Below, piece by piece: positions 1 to 6,627 of a stretch of DNA of 9,352 bases (its first letter is position 1; every line of letters starts with the position of its first letter). This DNA comes from SAR86 cluster bacterium (lineage in GTDB: Bacteria > Pseudomonadota > Gammaproteobacteria > Pseudomonadales > Azotimanducaceae). The position numbers and the translations under genes were made by a program. The stretch covers positions 1-9,352 of the forward strand of contig JABMOJ010000137.1 in assembly GCA_013204195.1 (NCBI GenBank). The letters are read 5' to 3'. Below the pieces are notes generated by a model. The model worked only from the letters and a program-made list of their open reading frames with translations, did no database searches and was not told where the DNA came from.

Positions 1-775
1 GCTCGACGCCTTGCTCGGCGAAATAAGCCAGGCGCTCTATTTGGCACCGCCCCTCACCCCGCGGCATCCGCTTAAAAAACGTGTCACAAAAGATGCGGGC
101 CCCTGTCGCCTGCGAAATTTTATTCACCAGCTCTAAACTACGTTCGGTCAATGCCATATTTCCCAACAGCAACATGGTGGCTTTGCCATTGTTCAATAAT
201 TCGGCCGCCTGGCCAACTGCGGCCTCGCTCACCAACCCTGGCGCGGGTGCGGCTTGCATTGCCAACGGCTCAACGGAATCATTCCAAGCACAATCTGCCG
301 GCACGATCATAGTAGCAATCCTACCTGCACCGGTATTCGTTTCCACCACAGCATCCACCGCGTCCTTAGGCAAATTAGCCGCGGTCTCGGTAGTCCGCAC
401 CCAATGGGAAACAGGCTGAGCCAGACCAATAATATCGGAGGTCAGCGGTGCATCGTATTTTTTGTGGTAAGTCGCATGATCACCAATAAGATTCAAAACC
501 GGTGAATTCGCTTTCTTGGCATTGTGTAAATTCGCTGACCCGTTAGATAAGCCAGGACCCAGATGCAGTAAAGTACAAGCCGGCTTACCTGCCATACGCC
601 CATAGCCATCGGCCGCGCCGGTACAGACACCCTCAAACAAACCCAGGATCGAACGCATGCCGTCGACCTTACCGATAGCCGCAACCATGTGCATCTCAGA
701 GGTCCCCGGGTTGGTGAAACACACCTCAACCCCGTTATTAATCAAAGTCGCCACTAAGCTCTCGGCTCCATTCAT
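1..775 (-). CDS. ThDP-dependent enzyme, acetolactate synthase large-subunit-like (N-terminal part, cut by window edge)
   Basis: Translated by eye from the ATG at 775 down to position 2, this gives 258 codons with no stop, so the C-terminal half lies outside the window. The N-terminal ThDP-binding (PYR) domain shows NPGTSEMH (residues 22-29), then GLFEGVCTGAADGYGRMAG (45-63), where Glu48 sits at the place of the glutamate that activates the cofactor. LLHLGPGLSNGSANLHNAKK and GDHATYH follow, as in acetolactate synthase-like and benzoylformate decarboxylase-like proteins. The last visible part (RMPRGEGRCQIERLAYF) lies in the central domain. The start is supported by a GGGAG Shine-Dalgarno 8 bases upstream. 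Enzymes of this family decarboxylate or ligate 2-keto acids in the cytoplasm. The true substrate is unknown, and this clade is usually not the biosynthetic IlvB: no regulatory-subunit gene is visible on its upstream side, and its downstream side is outside the window. It is transcribed away from everything else here. Confidence 0.9.
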   Translation of the reverse strand, partial: MNGAESLVATLINNGVEVCFTNPGTSEMHMVAAIGKVDGMRSILGLFEGVCTGAADGYGRMAGKPACTLLHLGPGLSNGSANLHNAKKANSPVLNLIGDHATYHKKYDAPLTSDIIGLAQPVSHWVRTTETAANLPKDAVDAVVETNTGAGRIATMIVPADCAWNDSVEPLAMQAAPAPGLVSEAAVGQAAELLNNGKATMLLLGNMALTERSLELVNKISQATGARIFCDTFFKRMPRGEGRCQIERLAYFAEQGVE

Positions 776-804
776 GCTTTTGTCTCCCACCCAATAAAAG
801 CCCG

Positions 805-832
805 AGTATAGCGCACAAGGCACGCCTGTCGG
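805..832 (-). promoter_or_regulatory. Candidate sigma70 promoter of the ThDP enzyme gene
   Basis: On the minus strand, CCGACA (832-827) and TATACT (810-805) are separated by 16 bases. They match the -35 consensus at 4 of 6 positions and the -10 at 5 of 6. Transcription would begin near 798, leaving a leader of about 23 bases that contains the GGGAG ribosome site. The -35 box is weak, so an activator may be needed. This is a prediction by eye only. Confidence 0.35.
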
Positions 833-933
833 CTAGTACCCAACGAGGAATAAGTCCAGCTTTGCGGGCAGACCCTACCTACTGTTGGTGAAATTCACCG
901 ATTTTTTAGTTATTTTTTGTATTTAGCGCCTCA

Positions 934-960
934 TTGGCAGCTAATAAAAATGATTATAAT
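934..960 (+). promoter_or_regulatory. Candidate sigma70 promoter facing the PspC gene
   Basis: A perfect TATAAT (955-960) is preceded by TTGGCA (934-939) with a 15-base spacer, which is shorter than the preferred 17. The upstream sequence is T-rich (about 901-925), like an UP element. Transcription would start near 967, leaving an untranslated leader of about 255 bases before the PspC gene. That is long for so small a gene. The promoter could instead serve an unannotated small RNA. Confidence 0.4.
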
Positions 961-1222
961 CTCATTTTTACGTTAATTAACAATGCGTTAGTGACGCACT
1001 TCAATGCTGGCACGAATCATGTAATACAACACTTATGGACAATCGGACCGCACCTCGACAAGTCGATTGAAGATGCGGCCGGTCGAGACCAGCACATGGA
1101 ATCAAACACAACAGCGACCGGACGCAACACACCCTAACGGCAACACGATCCAGCAGCGCGTCTAACGACTGGTTCAGCGCCTGATACGGACCCAAACCTA
1201 GCAGATTAAGGGAGCAAGCCCC

Positions 1223-1444
1223 ATGAGAAGAGGACAAAAATACTCTTCAAACAGCCGCAGTACAGATTCGAGCAGTCTCAGGCTCGACAACAAAAATCGT
1301 AAAATCGCTGGCGTCTGCGCAGGATTGGCGCGCTATTGGGGGACCCAAACGGTATTTGTGCGACTGGCAGCAGTCATCGGTCTGTTGCTGGCACCCCACG
1401 CTGCACTCATAGGCTACGGCTTGGCCTACCTTATTTTAGAATAA
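1223..1444 (+). CDS. Small PspC-domain inner-membrane protein
   Basis: This 73-residue protein carries the PspC domain signature: a basic, Ser-rich N-terminus, then the core NRKIAGVCAGLARYWG (about residues 25-40) followed by VRLAAVIGLLLAP. One or two membrane segments cover about residues 44-72. PspC-domain proteins sit in the inner membrane. E. coli PspC (about 120 residues) senses envelope stress and acts with PspA and PspB, but many short single-domain relatives like this one stand alone. No pspA, pspB or pspF is in view, so a role in the phage-shock response is not shown. The ATG at 1223 is supported by GGGAG (1210-1214), 8 bases upstream. The GMC oxidoreductase gene follows after 78 bases on the same strand, with no clear terminator between them. 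Confidence 0.85.
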   Translation: MRRGQKYSSNSRSTDSSSLRLDNKNRKIAGVCAGLARYWGTQTVFVRLAAVIGLLLAPHAALIGYGLAYLILE

Positions 1445-1473
1445 GCATCACGACTAACAAGTTATCTGCTGTG

Positions 1474-1512
1474 AGCTATGGCGCCGAGTGCACAATTACA
1501 TGCACAATAGCT
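1474..1512. repeat. Dyad and direct repeat upstream of the GMC oxidoreductase gene
   Basis: AGCTAT (1474-1479) and ATAGCT (1507-1512) form an inverted repeat. Between and overlapping them, TGCACAAT occurs twice (1489-1496 and 1501-1508), 12 bases apart start to start. The whole lies within 50 bases upstream of the oxidoreductase start, so it may be a regulator-binding site or a leader hairpin. There is no T-run, so it is not a terminator. Arms this short can arise by chance. Confidence 0.3.
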
Positions 1513-1522
1513 GCATCGATTC

Positions 1523-3067
1523 ATGGCGGCTCATCCTATGTACGACCTTCTCATCATCGGTGCTGGCAGCAGTGGTTCAGCCATTGCCGCCAGAGCCTCA
1601 GAAAACCCAAACCTGAATATTTTGTTGATTGAAGCGGGGCCAGACTACGCTGACACCAGTACCACGCCGCAGGACATCACCAACAGCCACAATAATTCTT
1701 ATACCGCTCACGACTGGGGTCTCAACTACAATCCAACGCAATATCGCACTTCACCCTTCCCTCGCGGCAGGGTGACGGGCGGCTCAAGTTCCGTCAATAC
1801 AACAATCGCGTTGAGGGGCACACCCGAAGACTATGACGAGTGGGCCGACCTCGGCAACGACGCATGGTCTTGGAAAGAGGTACTACCCGCATTCAATCGT
1901 CTTGAACGAGATCTCGATTATGGTGATAAGGCGTACCATGGCGATGCTGGACCGGTTTCTATCCGCCGCTATCCCGACGCTGAATTATTACCTGCGCATC
2001 AAGCCTTCCTGGCTTCTGCTGGGCAACTGGGATATGACGATTGTCCCGACGCTAACGATCCCACTGGTTCTGGCGCAGGCCCCCAACCGATGAACAAGCT
2101 CGGACGACTGCGCATATCCAGCGCACTGGCCTATCTCGCGCCAGCCCGGCTGCGGCCAAACTTGACTATTCGAGCCAAGACTCATGTTCGTCGACTGCTG
2201 ATCAAGAATAGAGTCTGCATTGGCATCGAGGTCGAAAATAGCGCAGGACAGACCGAGCAGTTGTTCGCTCGAACCATTGTCCTGAGCGCTGGCGCCATTA
2301 TGTCACCGGCGATATTGATGCGTTCCGGCCTTGGCCCTGCCGCGCAACTCAGCAAGCTCAGCATTCCGGTGGTTGAAGATATTCCAGCGGTCGGCCAAAA
2401 CCTGAGTGATCACCCAGCACTGTCCGTTGTCGCGAACGTCAAGTCTGGCGTCAACATCAATCACGACGACCCTATCATCCAAACCATTTTGCGCTATACC
2501 TGTGCAGGCTCGAACAAACGTAACGATTTACAGATCGAGCAATTGAGCTTCGCCGGCAGGCGCCAAGATCCACCAAGATTTGCCATCGCCGGGGTCGTAG
2601 AATACCAATATGGACGCGGAGAAATACGCCTCGCCTCAGCGGACCCTATGGTCAATCCGATCATTGACAATCGCTTTTGCGAAGACAGTCGTGATGCCAG
2701 TCGACTGGTCACCTGCTTACAGGATATTTTAAGATTCACTCAATCCGGACCTTTGGCCGACATGATTGATTCCGTCGTCTTTCCTGATCCTGCCAGAGGC
2801 TTTGACGCAGCGAGCCTGGACACACTGGTCCGCAAATTTTCCGCCAGCGGTTACCATCCCTGCGGCACAGTCAAGATGGGCCCCAAAGAGGACCCCGGCG
2901 CGGTCGTGGATCAATTTGGGTGCTGTCACACCATCGACAATCTGGTCGTCGCTGACGCCTCCATTATGCCTTTCGTACCCAGGGCCAACACCAACCTGAC
3001 CTGCATTATGATCGGTGAAAAAATCGGTGAATGGCTGCGTCAATCGCCAGCACGATACGGACTCTAG
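1523..3067 (+). CDS. GMC family FAD-dependent oxidoreductase (choline dehydrogenase-like)
   Basis: This 514-residue protein has the full glucose-methanol-choline oxidoreductase plan. An N-terminal FAD-binding Rossmann fold carries GAGSSG (13-18) and LLIEAGP (to 40). GMC signature 1 is RGRVTGGSSSVNTTIALRG (from Arg81), followed by DYDEW. Signature 2 is GAIMSPAILMRSGLGP (about 257-272). At the C-terminus the catalytic pair is seen as His445 in YHPCGTVKMG and Asn489 in RANTNLTCIMIGEKI, the His/Asn arrangement found in choline-oxidising members. Such enzymes oxidise an alcohol to an aldehyde or ketone and pass electrons to oxygen or a respiratory acceptor. The substrate cannot be told. The length is normal and no signal peptide is seen. 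The start is uncertain: neither ATG 1523 nor ATG 1538 (Met6, just before the FAD fold) has a good Shine-Dalgarno. The deacylase gene follows after 75 bases and may be co-transcribed. Confidence 0.93.
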   Translation: MAAHPMYDLLIIGAGSSGSAIAARASENPNLNILLIEAGPDYADTSTTPQDITNSHNNSYTAHDWGLNYNPTQYRTSPFPRGRVTGGSSSVNTTIALRGTPEDYDEWADLGNDAWSWKEVLPAFNRLERDLDYGDKAYHGDAGPVSIRRYPDAELLPAHQAFLASAGQLGYDDCPDANDPTGSGAGPQPMNKLGRLRISSALAYLAPARLRPNLTIRAKTHVRRLLIKNRVCIGIEVENSAGQTEQLFARTIVLSAGAIMSPAILMRSGLGPAAQLSKLSIPVVEDIPAVGQNLSDHPALSVVANVKSGVNINHDDPIIQTILRYTCAGSNKRNDLQIEQLSFAGRRQDPPRFAIAGVVEYQYGRGEIRLASADPMVNPIIDNRFCEDSRDASRLVTCLQDILRFTQSGPLADMIDSVVFPDPARGFDAASLDTLVRKFSASGYHPCGTVKMGPKEDPGAVVDQFGCCHTIDNLVVADASIMPFVPRANTNLTCIMIGEKIGEWLRQSPARYGL

Positions 3068-3079
3068 ATTTGGCTAAGC

Positions 3080-3092
3080 GGGGCATTTCCCC
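3080..3092. other. Small GC hairpin between the GMC and deacylase genes
   Basis: GGGG (3080-3083), loop CATTT, CCCC (3089-3092) can form a four-pair hairpin 13 bases after the oxidoreductase stop codon. No T-run follows, so it is a poor terminator. It could be an mRNA-stabilising 3' structure within an operon, or chance. Confidence 0.25.
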
Positions 3093-3142
3093 ACAAGCTC
3101 TGACTAACAGACATCTGACAATCGAATAAAGGACACAGCAGC

Positions 3143-4627
3143 ATGACAGATATCAGCATCAGGAACGTCAAGGTACTCGACGGCACTGGCAGTCCAGCCT
3201 TCGACGCCGATATAGAAATTCAGGATGGCCGTATTAAAACCGTGGGCACAGCCGGACCTGCAAAACTTGAAATCGATGGCCAGGGTGCTCATATTGCGCC
3301 GGGGTTTATTGACACGCACTCCCATGACGATGGCGCCTTTTTTCGTTATCCCGGCATGGCCTTCAAGCTTGCCCAGGGGGTCACCACCGTTGTCGCTGGC
3401 AATTGTGGTTTCAGCGCCATTCCAGCCGACCCGAGCATTGATCCAGCCCGAGCCAGCGGCGGCATATTGGCCGGTGTCGAGGCTGGCTTTACCGATTTGA
3501 ACGGCTATTTCGAGGCGGTCATGGGCAAGCAACCGGGAATCAACAATATGATGCTGGTGGGCCATAACACGGTGCGCGCCATCGTCATGGGCATGGCAAA
3601 GCGCGCGCCCACTCAGGCGGAATTACAGCATATGTATGGCCTGGTTGAGCAGGCCATGGAGCAAGGTGCCTGCGGCTTCTCCACCGGACTGATATACACC
3701 CCGGGAAAGTGGAGCCAGACCGAGGAAATCATTACCCTGGCACGGGCGGCGAAAACCACGGGTGCCCTGTATACTACCCATATGCGCAACGAAGGTGACC
3801 GTCTGCTGGAAGCCATCGATGAGAGCCTGACCATCGGTCTTGAAAGTGATGTGCATGTCCACATTTCCCACCACAAATCAGCCGGCAAACAAAACTGGGG
3901 CAAGATCAAGGATTCCCTCGCCAAAATTGACGCTGCACTGGGTCGTGGTCAGCGAGTCACCCTTGATGTTTATCCCTATACCGCGGGTAGCGGCCGGATG
4001 ATCGAGTACTTCAACCTGGAAAATATTAATCGGGATTTCGCTGAGGTGATTCGAATCGCGAGCTGCCCGCCATTCAGAGACTATGAAGGCCGTATGCTGA
4101 TCGACATCGCCTCAGAACAGGCCGTCGACATCACCGATTTAGTACGCACGATTCTGACAGCACCGAAAGGCGAGCGGACTATTTGCATTCATTTCATCAT
4201 CGACGAAGAAGATATTGCGACCAATCTGCGCCACGCCGACATGATGGTGGGCTCTGACGGCATCCCGGATCTACGCGGCCGGCCTCATCCACGCCTCTTC
4301 GGCACCTTCCCTAGAGTGTTAGGTAAGTACGTTAGAGAAGACGGCGTCTTGTCTTTGCCTGAGGCTGTACGTCGAATGACATCGCTGTCGGCACAGACCT
4401 TTGGTTTGGTGGAACGGGGCAAAATCAAGGAAGGCTACTGGGCCGACCTGGTACTGTTTGACCCCGACATTGTGATCGACAAAGCGACCTACGACGATCC
4501 GAAGCAGGAACCCATCGGCATCAGCACCGTCATCGTTAACGGCCAGGTAGCGCTGAATAACGGCCAACACACGGGCGTTGGCAGCGGCAAAATGCTGCGC
4601 TACCGACGCACCGCTTACGGCGAATAA
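3143..4627 (+). CDS. N-acyl-D-amino-acid deacylase (D-aminoacylase) family amidohydrolase
   Basis: This 494-residue cytoplasmic metalloenzyme is predicted to hydrolyse N-acyl-D-amino acids to a fatty or acetic acid and the free D-amino acid. It has the amidohydrolase plan: a small N-terminal beta-sandwich, a TIM barrel with PGFIDTHSHDD (His59, His61), and a C-terminal return to the sandwich with GYWADLVLFDPD. Family hallmarks are GNCGFS (Cys88), CGFSTGLIYTPG (177-188), YTTHMRNEG (His213), ISHHKSAG (His243), DVYPYTAGS, VGSDG (Asp372) and HPRLFGTFPRVLG. The Cys, two His and Asp correspond to the zinc ligands and catalytic Asp known from the Alcaligenes D-aminoacylase, so it looks active. The acyl and side-chain specificity (aspartate, glutamate, hydrophobic) is not readable. 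The start at 3143 is supported by AAAGGA (3128-3133), 9 bases upstream. It ends 58 bases from the convergent amidohydrolase gene. Confidence 0.93.
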   Translation: MTDISIRNVKVLDGTGSPAFDADIEIQDGRIKTVGTAGPAKLEIDGQGAHIAPGFIDTHSHDDGAFFRYPGMAFKLAQGVTTVVAGNCGFSAIPADPSIDPARASGGILAGVEAGFTDLNGYFEAVMGKQPGINNMMLVGHNTVRAIVMGMAKRAPTQAELQHMYGLVEQAMEQGACGFSTGLIYTPGKWSQTEEIITLARAAKTTGALYTTHMRNEGDRLLEAIDESLTIGLESDVHVHISHHKSAGKQNWGKIKDSLAKIDAALGRGQRVTLDVYPYTAGSGRMIEYFNLENINRDFAEVIRIASCPPFRDYEGRMLIDIASEQAVDITDLVRTILTAPKGERTICIHFIIDEEDIATNLRHADMMVGSDGIPDLRGRPHPRLFGTFPRVLGKYVREDGVLSLPEAVRRMTSLSAQTFGLVERGKIKEGYWADLVLFDPDIVIDKATYDDPKQEPIGISTVIVNGQVALNNGQHTGVGSGKMLRYRRTAYGE

Positions 4628-4641
4628 CTAGCTGTGAACTG

Positions 4642-4677
4642 AAAAAAACAACTGAATTAACATTAATGATAACTCAG
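4642..4677 (-). terminator. Intrinsic terminator of the YtcJ-like amidohydrolase gene
   Basis: Reading the minus strand just past the amidohydrolase stop codon (4688-4686), CTGAGTTA (4677-4670) and TAATTCAG (4659-4652) form an eight-pair stem with one G-U pair and a ten-base loop. Then comes TTG and seven T residues (4648-4642). This is the standard layout of a rho-independent terminator, though the stem is AT-rich. The upstream arm overlaps a perfect 14-base palindrome, AACTCAGCTGAGTT (4671-4684). On the plus strand no T-run follows, so it is unlikely to stop transcription of the convergent deacylase gene. Confidence 0.6.
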
Positions 4678-4685
4678 CTGAGTTG

Positions 4686-6506
4686 CTATGCGGCCGTGTA
4701 AACTTGTCGGCCGCCCATCCAGGTTTCAAGGACTTTTATCTGGCTAATATGATCCTGATTAACCAACCGCGGGTCTTCATCGAGAATCACGAAATCCGCA
4801 AATTTACCGACCTCGAGACTACCCACCTCATGGTCTGAGTGACATTGCCATGCCGCATCTCGAGTCATGGCGCGCAACGCCACGTCAACGGAAATGCACT
4901 CATCCGCGGCCAATATAGTCAGCGGCTCCTTCCACATTTTCCTGGTCACGGCATTTTCAATACAACGCAACGGGCCCATTTCCGTGACAGGTTCATCTGA
5001 GTGCAGCGTCCAACGGATACCCTTATCCTCACAGGCCTTGGTGCGATCGAGCAGCGTCGCCTTGATCTCGCCAAAGACCTTATCCCGCATCGCCTGTCCC
5101 CAGTAATACACATGGCCAATAAGAAAACTCGGCGACAGATTCATTTTCGCAATTCGATCAATTTGTTCATCATGTAAAATCGAGCAGTGTTCAATTCGGC
5201 AGGGGGTATTGGTCATCAAACCCTTGTTCCAGGCTGACTCATAGGCGTCTAAGGTGTTGTCAATTGCCTGATCGCCATTAGCATGAATCACCACGGCCCA
5301 GCCTCGACGCAGGCGTTCTTCCACCAGGTCCGTCAACGCTTGAGCCTCAACATAGGCCACACCTTTGTGCTCAGAGTGCAGGTAAGGCTCACGCTGCAAA
5401 CCGCTGAACCCTTGATTGGAACCATCCGAGACGATCTTCCAACCCACGGCGCGAACCATCTCGTCGCCATCACCACATTGCAAGCCCGACTCATCGAAAC
5501 GCGCTTGCAGCATATAGCTCGGTGAATACCGTAGCCTGGCAGTCATTTTACCTGAGTCTGCCAGGGCCCGGTATAAATCGACCTCACTCACGCCACGAGA
5601 CATGCCCGTCGCCTGATCACAGAAGGTGGTGATGCCCAACGCGTTAGCCTTGGCGCAGACATCAAGGCAGGCGCTTGCCAGGTCATGATCACGTTGGGCC
5701 AGGTTATGGCGAATCACCGAATTCATGACTTTACCGCCTTGCAATACACCATTGAGTTCACCATTGGCATCGCGACCATAGGCCGATGTGGCATCATCTG
5801 GCGAATTACGATGAATGCCAGCGACCTCGAAGGCCTTGCTGTTGCAGTAAGCAAAATGCAGAGAGGCGTTGTAGACATAAATCGGCTGAGTGGTGGACAC
5901 ACTATCCAACATATCCCGGGTCAAGGTGTCGGCGCCTTCCTGCAGCGACGGGTCAAATTGGCGCCCCATGATCCAGTCATCAGGGCCCGCGGCATCGGCC
6001 AGTTGTCTGAGCCGGCCAAGAGCGCCCTCCACCGTCGGGTATCGAAACGGTCCCACATCTTCAAACTGACCCAGCGTCGCCACAGGTAAAAAATGAAAGT
6101 GCGGTTCAATAAAGCCCGGCAGCAATAACTTGCCCTGACAATCGATCACCTGCGCCGTGTCATCCACTTGACTCACAATAGTCGCTTTCGAACCAACTGC
6201 GACAATTTTGCCGTCTTTAATAGCCATGGCATCGGCCTCATTGCCACCGTCGTCCATGGTAAGAATTTTGGCATTGATAAACACTTGGGTATGGGTTGCG
6301 ACTTCGGGCAAGTCGCGGCCTCGGGATCGCCAGTGATCAGCATCTCGAAGCTGTAAATCCGTGACCGTCATCACCGATTGCATCGTTGCAAATACCGGCG
6401 AGCAGCAGGCGCAAGCGGCCTGTTCATGCTCATGTTGATGGGGTTTCCCCGAGTGTTCGCAGGCCGCCTGGTTAGAGCCAAAGGATAATTGCGCGTCTTC
6501 AAACAT
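4686..6506 (-). CDS. YtcJ-like amidohydrolase (Amidohydro_3 family) with Cys/His-rich N-terminal extension
   Basis: This 606-residue predicted metal-dependent hydrolase has a beta-sandwich start, VFINAKILTMDDG (about residue 75), then PGFIEPHFH (His136, His138) and VGWKIVSDGSNQG, where Lys357 sits at the place of the carboxylated lysine bridging the metals. VVIHANGDQAIDN (His408), CRIEHCSILHD (His440) and WTLHSDEPVTEMGP (Asp504, catalytic) follow, then a C-terminal VGKFADFVILDEDP. This order matches the YtcJ branch of the amidohydrolases, whose substrates are mostly unknown (amides, imides, formamides). The first 70 or so residues precede the fold and include a run rich in Cys and His (C16, H18, H23, H25, H27, C32, C34, C35), possibly a metal-binding tail. 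I chose ATG 6506 because AGG lies 8 bases upstream. An in-frame TTG at 6512 would add two residues. The gene has its own promoter and terminator. Confidence 0.9.
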   Translation of the reverse strand: MFEDAQLSFGSNQAACEHSGKPHQHEHEQAACACCSPVFATMQSVMTVTDLQLRDADHWRSRGRDLPEVATHTQVFINAKILTMDDGGNEADAMAIKDGKIVAVGSKATIVSQVDDTAQVIDCQGKLLLPGFIEPHFHFLPVATLGQFEDVGPFRYPTVEGALGRLRQLADAAGPDDWIMGRQFDPSLQEGADTLTRDMLDSVSTTQPIYVYNASLHFAYCNSKAFEVAGIHRNSPDDATSAYGRDANGELNGVLQGGKVMNSVIRHNLAQRDHDLASACLDVCAKANALGITTFCDQATGMSRGVSEVDLYRALADSGKMTARLRYSPSYMLQARFDESGLQCGDGDEMVRAVGWKIVSDGSNQGFSGLQREPYLHSEHKGVAYVEAQALTDLVEERLRRGWAVVIHANGDQAIDNTLDAYESAWNKGLMTNTPCRIEHCSILHDEQIDRIAKMNLSPSFLIGHVYYWGQAMRDKVFGEIKATLLDRTKACEDKGIRWTLHSDEPVTEMGPLRCIENAVTRKMWKEPLTILAADECISVDVALRAMTRDAAWQCHSDHEVGSLEVGKFADFVILDEDPRLVNQDHISQIKVLETWMGGRQVYTAA

Positions 6507-6548
6507 GGCCAATACCTGTATGGGTGATCGAACGGTTGATGTTCTTCG

Positions 6549-6577
6549 AGTCTACAAAGAGCCTAGACACACCTCAA
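6549..6577 (-). promoter_or_regulatory. Candidate sigma70 promoter of the YtcJ-like amidohydrolase gene
   Basis: On the minus strand TTGAGG (6577-6572) and TAGACT (6554-6549) are exactly 17 bases apart, each matching the consensus at 4 of 6 positions. Transcription would start near 6542, giving a leader of about 36 bases. The inverted repeat GTCTA/TAGAC (6550-6554 and 6564-6568) overlaps the -10 box and the spacer, a place where a repressor could sit. Confidence 0.45.
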
Positions 6578-6591
6578 GTCATTGTTGGCAC

Positions 6592-6602
6592 TGCCGTCGG
6601 CA
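6592..6602. repeat. Short palindrome in the divergent promoter region
   Basis: TGCCG-T-CGGCA is a perfect 11-base dyad. It lies where the -35 box of the mak promoter would be and about 15 bases upstream of the -35 box of the opposing amidohydrolase promoter. An operator controlling one or both genes is possible. Short GC-rich dyads also occur by chance. Confidence 0.3.
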
Positions 6603-6612
6603 AGTGGGCCTG

Positions 6613-6621
6613 TGCTAATAT
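6613..6621 (+). promoter_or_regulatory. Extended -10 promoter of mak, giving a possible leaderless mRNA
   Basis: TG-C-TAATAT (TG at 6613-6614, -10 hexamer 6616-6621) is an extended -10 element. No good -35 box is found at the right distance, as is common for extended -10 promoters. Counting seven bases from the hexamer puts the first transcribed base at 6628, the A of the mak ATG. No Shine-Dalgarno is visible before that ATG, consistent with leaderless translation. Confidence 0.4.
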
Positions 6622-6627
6622 TCGCTT

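Larger units (their letters stand above)
776..1222. other. Non-coding region between divergent genes, with three small palindromes
   Basis: No convincing gene lies in these 447 bases. Its middle (about 900-980) is strikingly AT-rich compared with the flanks. Three short dyads are visible: GGTGA-AAT-TCACC at 887-899, the perfect palindrome GTTAATTAAC at 972-981, and TGCGT-TAGTG-ACGCA at 984-998. The last two lie just downstream of a TATAAT box at 955-960, which is the usual place for a repressor operator. Further on, TCGAC-AA-GTCGA occurs at 1055-1066 and CCGCA/TGCGG at 1048-1052 and 1074-1078, so a folded leader RNA is possible. Nothing here matches a riboswitch that I recognise. Function is inferred from position only. 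Confidence 0.45.

Noticed and set aside
81..419. 112-codon frame on the plus strand
   Set aside because: It is antisense to the ThDP enzyme gene, whose frame is open from 775 to the window edge with recognisable motifs.
887..915. Dyad GGTGA-AAT-TCACC followed by T-runs as an intrinsic terminator
   Set aside because: The five-pair stem is short, and no plus-strand gene ends upstream of it, since the ThDP gene is transcribed the other way.
934..1137. 67-codon open frame starting TTG in the region before the PspC gene
   Set aside because: It overlaps the candidate promoter, has no ribosome site, and its product resembles no family I know. Its composition looks like non-coding sequence.
1001..1237. 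78-codon minus-strand frame overlapping the PspC start
   Set aside because: No ribosome site and no recognisable motif; it overlaps the ribosome site and start of a well-supported gene.
1223..1444. PspC protein as part of a phage-shock operon
   Set aside because: No pspA, pspB or pspF-like gene lies near it, and the protein is a short single-domain form.
3080..3092. Hairpin as terminator of the GMC gene
   Set aside because: The stem has only four pairs and no T-run follows.
3104..3565. 153-codon frame on the minus strand
   Set aside because: It lies opposite the D-aminoacylase gene, which has a full set of family motifs in this stretch. The antisense frame is a shadow.
4671..4684. Perfect 14-base palindrome AACTCAGCTGAGTT as an operator
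   Set aside because: It sits between the 3' ends of two convergent genes and forms part of the minus-strand terminator arm, so an operator role is unlikely.
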